Shown here one piece after another: positions 56,801-64,000 of a stretch of DNA of 64,000 bases (the first letter of the stretch is position 1; each line of letters starts with the position of its first letter). The translations under genes and the position numbers were made by a program. Origin of the DNA: Chloroflexota bacterium (lineage in GTDB: Bacteria > Chloroflexota > Anaerolineae > Promineifilales > Promineifilaceae); the NCBI GenBank assembly GCA_024275635.1, contig JAJRYT010000085.1:1-64000 (forward strand), in the 5' to 3' direction. The notes beneath the pieces are model-generated. The model saw nothing but the letters and a program-made list of their open reading frames with translations, searched no databases and was not told where the DNA came from.

Positions 56801-56953
56801 CAGTTGGCGGCGTTTGTGTTGGGGCAAACGGCCGTGTCGGCGGGGATGAAGGCCGAAGCGGAATCAATTTTGGCGGAGGCCGACGGCGCGCTTTCTCCAG
56901 CTGATTTTGAGGCAGCGCAGCGCGCTGGCAGCAGGGGGCATCTTCCGGTGTGA
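53867..56953 (+). CDS. BTAD (SARP-like)-NACHT/ATPase-TPR regulator
   Basis: 1028 residues. A small winged helix and BTAD domain (~1-250: ALLAYLAVMAERPQRREHLA, SLRMALSNLRQ) come first. The STAND-type ATPase (~270-560) has Walker A GEGGVGKT and LLLILDNLEHLI (Walker B), followed by winged-helix-like RHRSLRAAITHSW and C-terminal TPR repeats (~620-1010, e.g. AYAHALVYAGCAAFGLG). No LuxR output domain is seen. These proteins are large signal-integrating transcription regulators. G+C-rich, Ala-rich composition, probably normal for the genome. Confidence 0.88.
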   Translation: MSQLRLAFLGSFQAAWAGEPLIGFRSDKTRALLAYLAVMAERPQRREHLAALLWGEQAAARASLRMALSNLRQVLAAVSLNGVHPLTITRQTAVFHLADQVWLDTGQFDSLIRQCQTHPHDAIAHCLACLPRLRQAAALYRGDFLAGLTLAGSPAFAEWQRMEQERRHQQALAALAALTAHHLQINKYDTAISHARRQLSLSPWLESAHRQLMQALAQSGQRAAALAQFESCRQVLADELGSEPEPETRALYQQIKDGRFAPHHTPPAAAPAVPPHNLPLAATPFIGRAAELAQLQERLLDPDYRLITLTGEGGVGKTRLALAAARQTLTYFPDGAWFVPLADLEGAANPADAIAAAIANTLDMTGSAAAAAPLPHYLRHKRLLLILDNLEHLIAEESVSLLLAVLTRAPGVTLLVTSRARLNAQAEWPLRLHGLPVPPNGAEAADAYAGTALFAERAGRAFAGFRLDETNRLCVAEICRLVAGLPLAIELAAAWTSHYTCAEIAQAVRQNLDFLAVNRADLPPRHRSLRAAITHSWALLPAAEQAALAKLAVFRRSFSRAAAAEVSGVSLPQLAALVDKSLLRVERTEGQARYGRHPLIAQFARQKLAALPQAAVESALEAHARYYGRLLQAQAADLMGGQPAAALAVIRPELANIRQAWLWAARQGETAVINQMADPVLQAFDLMGLYRETARLAAAGEALAAADLSRPADALALGRVWGMAAAAHFRLGDYEMAQKQSRRALEQLAPFQPHIAYAHALVYAGCAAFGLGRLDEVGQHWRAAAAAYAAVSSRWGEAISCSNLAELLLTQGRAKEAREFAQQGHRLAQEMGNREIEGNTLGCLAALAAGDGRFAEAMRLGRQAVACHRQTGNEAHLANALASLAQAALGRQMLTEARAYLTESVTLLRRCGNHFYLVNRLLELGRAALAQADVAAATAAAEEALQEAAAAQAGELICRAALFLAELRQRQERPAAAVQLAAFVLGQTAVSAGMKAEAESILAEADGALSPADFEAAQRAGSRGHLPV

Positions 56954-56987
56954 AACTGCTACGGCAAGTCAATTTTACAAAATTGAC

Positions 56988-57635
56988 CTACAGCAGGCCG
57001 CGGCGGCGGGCGTATTGGATGAGTTCGTGGCGGCTGGAGAGGCCCAGCTTTTGCATCAGGTTGGTGCGGTGGGTGTGGACGGTGCTGGCGCTGATGACCA
57101 GTTTGTCGGCGATTTCTTTGTTGCTGTAGCCCTGGGCTAAAAGCTGGAGGATTTCGTTTTCACGGGGACTGAGTTGGGGGTCTACGGCCGTTTCCCCGCC
57201 CCCCTTCAAATTCACGTAATCCCGCACCCGCTTCTGAGCCATCGTCGGATACAGAAATACCTCCCCCCGCGCCACTACCCGGACGGCATGAATCAAATCG
57301 CTCGTCTCCGCCCCCTTGAGAAGGTAGCCAGACGCTCCCTTTTTGAGCATCTCAAAAAAATACTCCTCCGAGCGGTGCATCGTCAGCACCAACACATTGA
57401 TGTCCGGCCATTGGGATTTGATGCGGCTAGTTGCTTCCAAGCCGTCTACATCCGGCATACCGATATCCATCAACACCACATCCGGCTTCAACTCTTTGGC
57501 AAGGGCGATTGCCTGCGCCCCGTCCACCGCTTCGCCAATAACGGCGATGTCCGGCTCCGCTTCCAGTAACATGCGCACGCCGGAACGGACAATGGTGTGG
57601 TCGTCAGCGATGAGAACGCGAATTGTTTTGCTCAT
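56988..57635 (-). CDS. NarL/FixJ-family response regulator, module 2
   Basis: 215 residues. Receiver with acidic DDH near residue 11, phospho-acceptor in VVLMDIGMPDVDG and Lys in YLLKGAE. LuxR-type HTH (~150-212): LSPRENEILQLLAQGYSNKE then STVHTHRTNLMQKL. The partner kinase lies directly upstream (67 bp). Confidence 0.92.
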   Translation of the reverse strand: MSKTIRVLIADDHTIVRSGVRMLLEAEPDIAVIGEAVDGAQAIALAKELKPDVVLMDIGMPDVDGLEATSRIKSQWPDINVLVLTMHRSEEYFFEMLKKGASGYLLKGAETSDLIHAVRVVARGEVFLYPTMAQKRVRDYVNLKGGGETAVDPQLSPRENEILQLLAQGYSNKEIADKLVISASTVHTHRTNLMQKLGLSSRHELIQYARRRGLL

Positions 57636-57647
57636 AATCTCAAAGAG

Positions 57648-57712
57648 GATTGAAGATTAATGATTAAAGATTAGGGCTGCTCAATCATCAATCTTCAATC
57701 TTTAATCATTTA
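57648..57712. repeat. GATTAAAGATT / AATCTTTAATC repeat
   Basis: GATTAATGATTAAAGATTA faces TCAATCATTTATTT-like and CAATCTTTAATCATT words in the regulator/kinase gap. Confidence 0.65.
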
Positions 57713-59219
57713 TTTCCAACGGTATCCGAATGCACACACATGTCCCGCCGCCATACTGGGACTCAATCTTCAATTCACCACCGAATTGGGCGACGCGCTC
57801 TTTCATTCCCAGCAGGCCCAAGCCGCGCGGTTTGTCGCCGCCGGTCAGGTGGCTGTCATCGGGGTTGAAGCCACGGCCGTCATCCTCAATCCGCCCTTGA
57901 AACCAGCCATCTCGCCGGGCCAGCCGGAAGCGGACGTTTTTGGCGCTGGCGTGGCGGATGACGTTGTGCAGCGATTCCTGGAACATGCGATAGAGGGCAG
58001 TTTCCATTTCCGGGGGTAGACGGCCGTCGAACTCCGCCGCGTTCATCTTAAACTGAATCCCCGTATTCGCCAGCATGCGCTCGGCGTGGGCGCGCAGGGC
58101 GGCCACCAACCCCAGGTCATCGAGGGCGGACGGCCGTATCGCCAGGATCATATCATACATGCTGTCTGTCGTAGCGGTGATAAGCGACTTCATCTGCGCC
58201 AATTGGGCGCTGGCGGGATCGTCCTCCAGCGCGATAAACCGCTGCAGTACCTCTGCCTGCAAGGCCAGCCCACCCATCGCCTGCCCCAGTTCGTCATGAA
58301 TTTCTCGCGCCAGTCGTTTGCGTTCATCCTCCTGGGCCGTGATCAACCGCGCCAAAAGCTGGCCGCGCAGGGCGCTTTGGCGGCGCAGATCTTCCGAGAG
58401 GGCGCGGTTTTCCGATTCCTCCATCTCCACCCGCTGTCCCATCTCATTAAATGCATCCACCAACTGGCCGATTTCATCCGGGTCGCCGCCAGAGAGGCGC
58501 AAATCGTGCCGTCCCCGGCCAAAGCCGGCCAACGCCTGGCCCAACAGCTTGATGCGCTTCAGCACCAACTGGTTCAGCGCCAGGTTAACCACAACCACAG
58601 TGACGATAACTGCACTCGCCAACCAGAGCAGGTTTTCCCAAAAGTCTGCCTGAAGCGCAGCCTCCAGTTCCGCCATCGGGGTGTCGGTGAGCAGTAAGGC
58701 CAGCGGTTCTTCTCCCTCCGTTTTATGGCATTCGGCGCATTCCAGACTGTTTTCCATGGGAACCATGCTGCGGAAAACGCGCTCGCCGCTGTCCAGGATT
58801 ACCACGATGCTGCCTGGACGTTCCTCTTCTTCCAGGCGGTGGCAGGGCTGGCAGTCGGGGTCATCGTTGGATAATTCCTGACCGACCCCCTCGCCGTTAG
58901 GGGCAAAGATGACGTTACCTTCAGTATCCAGCAAGTAGAGGACATGGAACTGACCGGTTTTGCCAATGGCGTCCAGCAGGGACTGGGCCGACTCGAAATG
59001 GGATTCCAGGATTTCGTGGCGGAGGGACTCCTCAATGACGATGGTAAAGTTGGCGTCAATCAGGGAGGCGCTGTCTAAGACGATCGTGCGATGGCGTATC
59101 AACTGCACGGCCGTAATCCCCCCCAAAATCAGTAGTAGGGGTAAAACAATGCCCAGTGTCACTTTGGCCTGAACGCTGCTGCGAATCACGACAAAGCGAC
59201 CGTGTTCCTCCCTTCTCAT
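57702..59219 (-). CDS. NarX-type histidine kinase with two CxxCH motifs in its sensor domain
   Basis: 505 residues: first helix (~18-40), a periplasmic domain containing CQPCH and CAECH, second helix (~205-230), HAMP (~230-285), then HisKA_3-type EIHDELGQAMGGLALQAEVL and the short ATPase with GLGLLGMKERV. The two heme c motifs are in the external domain, so redox or gas sensing through bound hemes is likely. ATG 59219 is preferred because the upstream open frame is repeat sequence. The NarL-type regulator follows. Confidence 0.88.
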   Translation of the reverse strand: MRREEHGRFVVIRSSVQAKVTLGIVLPLLLILGGITAVQLIRHRTIVLDSASLIDANFTIVIEESLRHEILESHFESAQSLLDAIGKTGQFHVLYLLDTEGNVIFAPNGEGVGQELSNDDPDCQPCHRLEEEERPGSIVVILDSGERVFRSMVPMENSLECAECHKTEGEEPLALLLTDTPMAELEAALQADFWENLLWLASAVIVTVVVVNLALNQLVLKRIKLLGQALAGFGRGRHDLRLSGGDPDEIGQLVDAFNEMGQRVEMEESENRALSEDLRRQSALRGQLLARLITAQEDERKRLAREIHDELGQAMGGLALQAEVLQRFIALEDDPASAQLAQMKSLITATTDSMYDMILAIRPSALDDLGLVAALRAHAERMLANTGIQFKMNAAEFDGRLPPEMETALYRMFQESLHNVIRHASAKNVRFRLARRDGWFQGRIEDDGRGFNPDDSHLTGGDKPRGLGLLGMKERVAQFGGELKIESQYGGGTCVCIRIPLEIND

Positions 59220-59225
59220 GGTAAT

Positions 59226-59310
59226 CCGTCCTAGTAATTTGGTAATTTGGTAATTCGTAATTAGTTTACCACACACTACCATCCGCCAATTACCAATTAC
59301 CCTTACCCTT
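59226..59310. repeat. GGTAATT tandem and inverted repeat
   Basis: GGTAATTTGGTAATTTGG words on the left and CCAATTACCAATTACC on the right, related to the long repeats at 26538 and 50481. Confidence 0.75.
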
Positions 59311-59314
59311 TTCC

Positions 59315-60307
59315 CTACCGGCAGTCGAGGCAGTAATCTAACCAGGCCGGATGTTCGCCCAGACGGGAGACGACGGCCGTTACCTCCGCTTCGCTCACGG
59401 TTGGTTCGCCGCATTGGGGGCAAATGGCGCGAGGCGATTCGCGCAGGATGAGGAGCGGCGCTGTCGCCGGCTCACCCTGCAAATCCAGCGCCTTTTCTTC
59501 GCACACACGCTCGCATTTGTGGCAGTAAATACAAAGCGCCGGATTCAGCGCCAGCCGGGTTGCCTGCTTATCTTCTTGCATCAGCAGGGCATGGGTAGGG
59601 CAAACCTGGACGCAAAAACTGCACAGCGTACATAATTCCAGGTCAATGACGCGGGGCAGGCCGCTTTGTTTAGGGGCAATATGCTTCTGCTGCCGCGGCG
59701 GATTAAGCGCGGCGGCCAGCATGTAGCCAACGGCCGTCCACGCCGGCTCGTCCGAGTGCGCCAGACGTCGAGCCACCTGTGGCAGCCATTTCCCAGCATG
59801 GTCTTTTAGGAAGCGACGCCGGACAGTGCGCCACTGATGGGACTGTCCGGCGTCTTCCTCTTCCCGTTCTGCCAAAAATGACAAAAACTCCAATTCAACG
59901 GCTGCGTAATCCGGCAGTTCCGCTCCAGCCGTTTCCAGCCCCGCTTCCTGGTAAAGCGCCTGCAGCGCAAAGGTCTGCGGCCCCAGGAAACGGCCGTTCA
60001 TGACCTGTGATTCATACATCATAACTGGAGCCAGACGGCCGTTACCCGACAGCAGCTTTTCATAAATCAACTGGCGGACGGTGGGCGAGCGCCTCGTCAC
60101 TTGGGCCAGCCGTTCCACTGCCCGGCTCATCGTCGGCCATTCAAACCGGGACGCCAGACGGCTGGCCGCTTCCCAAAGCGGCCATTCCCGTCCCGGCTGA
60201 CCCAGCCAGTCGGGCAGGAATTTATCGGCGGCCAGCGCCTCAGCCAGTCCGGCATACAAATCGGCCAGCGCCAGTAAATCTTCTCGCTGCTGTCGGGTCA
60301 TATTCAT
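59315..60307 (-). CDS. TorD/DmsD-like chaperone fused to a two-cluster ferredoxin
   Basis: 330 residues. The helical N-terminal ~200 residues resemble TorD/NarJ-type maturation chaperones (LADLYAGLAEAL...EFLSFLAE). The C-terminus has CTLCSFCVQVCPTHAL and CIYCHKCERVCEEKAL, two [4Fe-4S] motifs, then a zinc-like pair CPQCG...CLDCR. It would assist cofactor loading of the module 2 molybdopterin enzyme. The order of chaperone and ferredoxin in one chain is unusual. Starts 4 bp after the small membrane protein. Confidence 0.75.
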   Translation of the reverse strand: MNMTRQQREDLLALADLYAGLAEALAADKFLPDWLGQPGREWPLWEAASRLASRFEWPTMSRAVERLAQVTRRSPTVRQLIYEKLLSGNGRLAPVMMYESQVMNGRFLGPQTFALQALYQEAGLETAGAELPDYAAVELEFLSFLAEREEEDAGQSHQWRTVRRRFLKDHAGKWLPQVARRLAHSDEPAWTAVGYMLAAALNPPRQQKHIAPKQSGLPRVIDLELCTLCSFCVQVCPTHALLMQEDKQATRLALNPALCIYCHKCERVCEEKALDLQGEPATAPLLILRESPRAICPQCGEPTVSEAEVTAVVSRLGEHPAWLDYCLDCR

Positions 60308-60311
60308 CAGA

Positions 60312-60488
60312 TTACTGGATGCGGCGGCGGCGCTGACGGCCGTTTTCGCTTTCCTCCTTTCCCCCCTGGATAACCCAGCGGGTCAGGAAAAAGTAAACCA
60401 CCGAAGCAATTGTAATAACCGACATGACCATGAGGCCGCCGATGCCGGGCGTATTTACAAAAGCGTGTGCTAATTCGCCGAATGACAT
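60312..60488 (-). CDS. Small single-helix membrane protein of redox module 2
   Basis: 58 residues: MSFGELAHAFVNTPGIGG, then LMVMSVITIASVVYFF (helix), LTRWVIQGGKEES and an Arg-rich tail. AAGGAG lies at ideal spacing before ATG 60488. It matches the 71-residue protein of module 1 and sits at the same place, after NrfD. Function unknown; likely a small subunit that stabilises NrfD. Confidence 0.75.
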   Translation of the reverse strand: MSFGELAHAFVNTPGIGGLMVMSVITIASVVYFFLTRWVIQGGKEESENGRQRRRRIQ

Positions 60489-60499
60489 TGTTTTTCTCC

Positions 60500-60606
60500 T
60501 TGTCCGTATTTCGTATTCCGTATTCCGTATTCCGTATTCCGTGTTCCGTGTTCCGTTTACGGATAACGGCTTACGGATAACGGCTTACGGCTTACGGCTT
60601 ACGGTT
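60500..60606. repeat. CCGTATT/CCGTGTT heptamer repeat with inverted CGGCTTA copies
   Basis: Six or more CCGTATT/CCGTGTT words then ACGGATAACGGCTTACGG words, between the NrfD and small-protein genes. Confidence 0.85.
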
Positions 60607-61959
60607 CTACACCTGCGCCGTCCGTTCGCCAAAGCGACGCGGCTCAGGCCGTTCCGGTTCTGGTTCGTGTTCCAAAGAATCCACCGTCTCCCATAATGGA
60701 ATGATGGGGAATAACCGGGTAAAGATAGCGTACAACAGGCCCATGCCGCTGAACAGCGCGGCCGTGATCAGCCACTCTGTCCAGGTGGGACGATAGCTGC
60801 CCTGCACCAGTTCGTACAGTAGCCGGGGGCGCGTTTCGGTGGGGATAATCACCACGTACCGCTCCATCCACATGCCGATATTGATAAGCACTCCCGCCGT
60901 CACCATCCAGGGAATACTGTCCTTGGCCCTGAAGATGAAGATGAACAGGGGGATGAAGAAGACCAAAATCGTCATCCCCCAAAAGATGAGATAGAAATCC
61001 CCGGTAAACTTCTGCCAGAACACTTCCATCTCTTCCGGCAGGCTGCCGTAGTAAGTGGTCAGGAATTCGGCGATCATCATGTACAACCAACCCAGGGTGA
61101 AGGTGATGAGCAGCTTACGCAGGGAGTTGAACAAACCGATGGGTAAGGCGTCTTCCAGATGGTACAGTTTCCGCAAAATCGCTAAGACAATCACGACGGC
61201 CGCTGTGCCGGAGAAGATTGCGCCCAGCAAGAAGAATGGCCCGATTAAGGCGGTGTGCCAGCCAGGTTGGATGGTCATGCCAAACACCCAGGAGACAACA
61301 GTATGAACAGTGATAACGATCATAGTCATCAAAATCGCCATCGCATCCAGCACCCGCTCCAGGCGGTGATACTGATGGGAATCCCCTGTCCAGCCTAACG
61401 CCAGGATTTCATACATGCGGTGTTTCCAGGGGGGGACGTCGGTCAGCCGGTCCCGGCAGAGGGCAATGTCGGGAATGAGGGAAAGATAGAAGAAAACAAT
61501 GCTGGAAAGCAGGTAGAGGGAAACGGCCGTAAAGTCCCACAACAGCGGCGATTGGAAACGGCCGTACCGGATCATATTCAACACCCGGTCCGGACGGCCC
61601 ATATCAATCACAATACAGGCCACGCCAAACGGCAGGCTAAACAGCGTAATCGCCTCCGCCGCCCGCGTCAGCGGCTTGCGAAAATCTGCCCCCGTCACCC
61701 GCAAAATTGCCGAGATAAACGTGCCGGAGTGCGCCAGGCCAATAAAAAATACAAAATTGGTGATGTATACGCCCCAATAAACCGGGCGGTTCATTCCCGT
61801 CACGCCCAGACCCAGCACAAACTGACGCGCCCAGGCAGCGATCCCGGCCAGCAGGATTGACGCCAGGACGATCCAGAGAATCCGGTCGCGGCCAACCCCC
61901 TGTTTGACCGGCGCCAGAATAATTTGTTCATGTTCATTTTTAGGATGCCATGTAGCCAT
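60607..61959 (-). CDS. NrfD/PsrC-type membrane subunit, module 2
   Basis: 450 residues, about eight to nine helices, with PVYWGVYITNFVFFIGLAHS, YGRFQSPLLWDFTAVSLYL and PGWHTALIGPFFLLGA, matching module 1. The long C-terminal extension of the module 1 protein is missing. GAGGTT overlaps the end of the ferredoxin gene just before ATG 61959. Quinone-side subunit of the complex. Confidence 0.9.
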   Translation of the reverse strand: MATWHPKNEHEQIILAPVKQGVGRDRILWIVLASILLAGIAAWARQFVLGLGVTGMNRPVYWGVYITNFVFFIGLAHSGTFISAILRVTGADFRKPLTRAAEAITLFSLPFGVACIVIDMGRPDRVLNMIRYGRFQSPLLWDFTAVSLYLLSSIVFFYLSLIPDIALCRDRLTDVPPWKHRMYEILALGWTGDSHQYHRLERVLDAMAILMTMIVITVHTVVSWVFGMTIQPGWHTALIGPFFLLGAIFSGTAAVVIVLAILRKLYHLEDALPIGLFNSLRKLLITFTLGWLYMMIAEFLTTYYGSLPEEMEVFWQKFTGDFYLIFWGMTILVFFIPLFIFIFRAKDSIPWMVTAGVLINIGMWMERYVVIIPTETRPRLLYELVQGSYRPTWTEWLITAALFSGMGLLYAIFTRLFPIIPLWETVDSLEHEPEPERPEPRRFGERTAQV

Positions 61960-61961
61960 GA

Positions 61962-62678
61962 TTAACCTTCCTCCAAATAAATTGTCTTAGGACGGGTGCC
62001 CGCTTCTTCCAGCAAACGGAAAGCGCGCCGTTCCTGGGACAACTGGGAAACGATTGAATTGGGGTCTTCCAGGTCGCCAAAGAAGCGGGCCTTACCAGTG
62101 CAGGTTTGCACACAAGCTGGGACGTATTCGCCAGAACGAATTTCGCGCCCTTCCGCTTCGGCGCGGGCGCGGGCCTTATGCAGACGGTGGATGCAATAAG
62201 TGCATTTTTCTACCACGCCGCGCGGCCGGATCGCTGGCCCTTCCAGATCGCCGTTGCCCATAACCCGATCCGGATTCAGGTGCTGTTCCAGCCCTTCTTC
62301 CCAGGAGGGAGCATACCAGTTAAAGTAGCGCACGCCGTAGGGGCAGGCAACGGTGCAGAAGCGGCAGCCGATGCAGCGGGCGTAGTTTTGGTGAACGATG
62401 CCTTCGTCCCCGATGAATGTGGCCTGCACCGGGCAGACCTTGACGCAGGGTGGGTTTTCGCAGTGCATACACGGCCGTGTCAAAAACCGCGACTGTTCAC
62501 TGGCGATATCCCCTTCCTCAGCCCGTAGCGGGAACACTTCGTTCCACAACATTTCCCGGCCAAGTTCCGCCTCTTCCGGTGAAACAATAGGTGTGTTATT
62601 TTCAAAGCGGCAGGCGATGCTGCATCCTTGACAGGCCACACACTTGTCTAAGTCTATAACCATTGACCATCTTGCCAT
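61962..62678 (-). CDS. Four-cluster [4Fe-4S] ferredoxin subunit, module 2
   Basis: 238 residues with CVACQGCSIACRFEN, CMHCENPPCVKVCP, CIGCRFCTVACPYG and CTYCIHRL...CVQTC groups. It is nearly collinear with the module 1 ferredoxin, including the central LNPDRVMGNGDLEGPAIRPR region. GAGG precedes ATG 62678. Transfers electrons between the molybdopterin and NrfD subunits. Confidence 0.92.
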   Translation of the reverse strand: MARWSMVIDLDKCVACQGCSIACRFENNTPIVSPEEAELGREMLWNEVFPLRAEEGDIASEQSRFLTRPCMHCENPPCVKVCPVQATFIGDEGIVHQNYARCIGCRFCTVACPYGVRYFNWYAPSWEEGLEQHLNPDRVMGNGDLEGPAIRPRGVVEKCTYCIHRLHKARARAEAEGREIRSGEYVPACVQTCTGKARFFGDLEDPNSIVSQLSQERRAFRLLEEAGTRPKTIYLEEG

Positions 62679-62689
62679 GATATTCCTCG

Positions 62690-62795
62690 TTATTCGTATT
62701 CCGTATTCCGTATTCCGTATTCCGTGTTCCGTGTTCCGTGTTCCGTGTTCCGTGTTCCGTGTTCCGATTACGGCTTACAGCTTACGGATTACGGC
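62690..62795. repeat. CCGTATT/CCGTGTT heptamer repeat
   Basis: About ten tandem CCGTATT or CCGTGTT words with inverted ACGGCTTAC words at the right end, between the molybdopterin and ferredoxin genes. Confidence 0.88.
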
Positions 62796-64000
62796 TACGC
62801 CGCATATACCTTCACACGGGTATTAGTGAAGGAGGCCAGGCCGGTAAACAACTCGCTGGCCGGATTCATGATTTCCAGGCCGTTCACGCCGCGATCTTTG
62901 GCCCAACGGCCGATCGCTTTGTGTCCCTGATTATGAGGCAGGGCAACCACGTCCCGGTGGATATTTTTGACCAGCCGCAGTTTGGTCTGAACCTTGCCGA
63001 AAGGGCTTTCTACCCAGACCTGCTGTTTATTTTGCAAGCCCAGTTCGGCGGCCGTTTCCGGGTTCATTTCCACCCAACTGCCCCAGCGCTCGCCGACCAC
63101 CATGCCGCTGATTTCTTGCAGCGTGGGTAGGTTGGCATTGTAGCTGTGCGGCCCCAGGCTCATCAATGTGACTACGTTGAGAACAAAGGGGAATTCCTTT
63201 TCGCCGCCCTCATAGATCACATCTTCCTGGTGGGGCAAATAAAGCGCGTCGCCGCTGGCGCCCGGATTCAGGGCGGCCAGTTCGTCGTCGCTCAGGTCGC
63301 CCAGGATACAGCTTAGTTCACGGCTGAAGAAGTCGAAACGGCCGTCACGCGGCGCCCGTCTCCGGTCCGCGCCAACCACCTCGTTAATCCACTTCTCACT
63401 ACCGCGGCGGGCAAAACGGTAACCCGGCGTAATCCAGACGCCTAGCTCCGTCAGCGTCTCCCAATCCGTACCCACATTTTGCAGCCGGTCTTTCAGCAGC
63501 GCTTCAAATGAATCCCAGGGCATCGCCTGCGCCACCGGGCCGCCCATCTTTTGGGCTACCTGGAGCAAGAAATCACCTGTGTTCATCGTGTCGTGCAGCG
63601 GCTCCAACACCGGCTGGCGTAAAGCCACACCGGGGTAACCCAGCCCTTCAATGTAATCATCCTGCCACCGTTCCAGGAACGTCGGTTCCGGCAGCGCCAG
63701 GTCAGCGTACTCGGCCGATTCATCCATAAAGGTGGCGAATGATACGATAAACGGAATTTTCTCAAATGCCTGGATGAATTTTTGACCGCCCGGTGTTTCA
63801 TAAACCGGGTTGGCGTCATAGAGAAACATCGCTTCTACCGGGTAGCCATCCAGCGCCCGGTCAGCGACGGCCTGGTAAGCGTAACGACCAACAGGGAATA
63901 CAGTTCCCGCGCCATCTATCCGTTCCGCCTCGCGTCCCGCTTCGGCCGCCGAATCAGCCGGTAGTTCCGGCCAGTCCGGGCAGTCCGGGTAACGCTGTAT
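62795..64000 (-). CDS. Molybdopterin oxidoreductase catalytic subunit, module 2 (5' end outside the window)
   Basis: The C-terminal ~400 residues are in the window and match module 1 closely: LYDANPVYETPGG, LPEPTFLERWQDDYIEGL, RRGSEKWINEVVG, MSLGPHSYNANLP and WVEMNPETAAELGL. The frame stays open to the right edge (…VGRYAYQAVADRALDGYP before the first in-window Met at 63829), so the N-terminus with Tat signal and cluster motif is not visible. It carries the catalytic Mo site of the second complex. The partners follow in order. Confidence 0.9.
   Translation of the reverse strand: MQRYPDCPDWPELPADSAAEAGREAERIDGAGTVFPVGRYAYQAVADRALDGYPVEAMFLYDANPVYETPGGQKFIQAFEKIPFIVSFATFMDESAEYADLALPEPTFLERWQDDYIEGLGYPGVALRQPVLEPLHDTMNTGDFLLQVAQKMGGPVAQAMPWDSFEALLKDRLQNVGTDWETLTELGVWITPGYRFARRGSEKWINEVVGADRRRAPRDGRFDFFSRELSCILGDLSDDELAALNPGASGDALYLPHQEDVIYEGGEKEFPFVLNVVTLMSLGPHSYNANLPTLQEISGMVVGERWGSWVEMNPETAAELGLQNKQQVWVESPFGKVQTKLRLVKNIHRDVVALPHNQGHKAIGRWAKDRGVNGLEIMNPASELFTGLASFTNTRVKVYAA

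Overview
The window is a 64 kb piece of a bacterial chromosome, most likely from a Chloroflexota (Anaerolineae-like) organism. This is inferred from gene content, not from an rRNA: NrfD-type membrane redox modules, a BTAD/NACHT/TPR regulator, a CSLREAI-type beta-helix surface protein with a VYLPLV-like motif near its C-terminus, and many hybrid sensor kinases. No rRNA, tRNA, CRISPR array or transposase gene was seen. Two genome-wide styles stand out. The 8-mer palindrome ACGGCCGT occurs about 110 times by eye in 64 kb. Short tandem word repeats (CCGTATT-, GACTAGA-, GGTAATT-like) fill many intergenic gaps, even inside operons.

Region by region: 0.3-3.7 kb holds clpB (frameshifted) and a CnoX/YbbN-like thioredoxin. 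3.8-5.7 kb holds a Rieske-thiamine-diphosphate enzyme fusion. 6.0-8.3 kb is a restriction-modification pair with an NgoMIV-family endonuclease. 8.4-11.8 kb holds a class IV aminotransferase and a pyrC-pyrB operon preceded by a 26-codon leader ORF and terminator that look like an attenuator. 11.8-13.2 kb holds a thioredoxin-like lipoprotein and CcdA (frameshifted). 13.6-17.4 kb holds a GAF/PAS adenylate cyclase, an interrupted LysM lipoprotein, a NUDIX hydrolase and a Fur-family regulator, with two copies of a ~100 bp MITE-like element. 17.6-20.3 kb is a CbiM/CbiQ/CbiO nickel/cobalt ECF transporter.

20.4-29.1 kb is a tandem of three hybrid histidine kinases sharing one catalytic core; the third is frameshifted. 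29.2-31.7 kb holds a TauE/SafE permease, a short-chain dehydrogenase and an SGNH hydrolase. 31.9-39.4 kb is an envelope-stress-like cluster: MacA-like adaptor, ATPase, MacB-like permease, two paralogous lipoproteins, then an OmpR-type regulator and kinase. The adaptor and regulator genes share a phased CTTCA operator-like sequence.

39.4-64 kb is mostly respiration. Module 1 (minus strand) has a slipin, a diheme cytochrome c, a molybdopterin oxidoreductase, a four-cluster ferredoxin, NrfD and a small membrane protein. Next comes a plus-strand cluster of a two-cluster ferredoxin, an FAD oxidoreductase, a histidine-rich membrane protein and a 23-CxxCH cytochrome, which could be a transmembrane electron conduit. 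After a beta-helix protein, an oxidase-like fragment and a BTAD regulator, module 2 (minus strand, running off the right edge) repeats the molybdopterin/ferredoxin/NrfD/small-protein set. It adds a TorD-ferredoxin fusion, a kinase with two CxxCH motifs in its sensor domain and a NarL-type regulator. The two modules and the multiheme cluster together suggest respiratory flexibility with quinone-linked and possibly extracellular electron transfer; the substrates cannot be read from the sequence.
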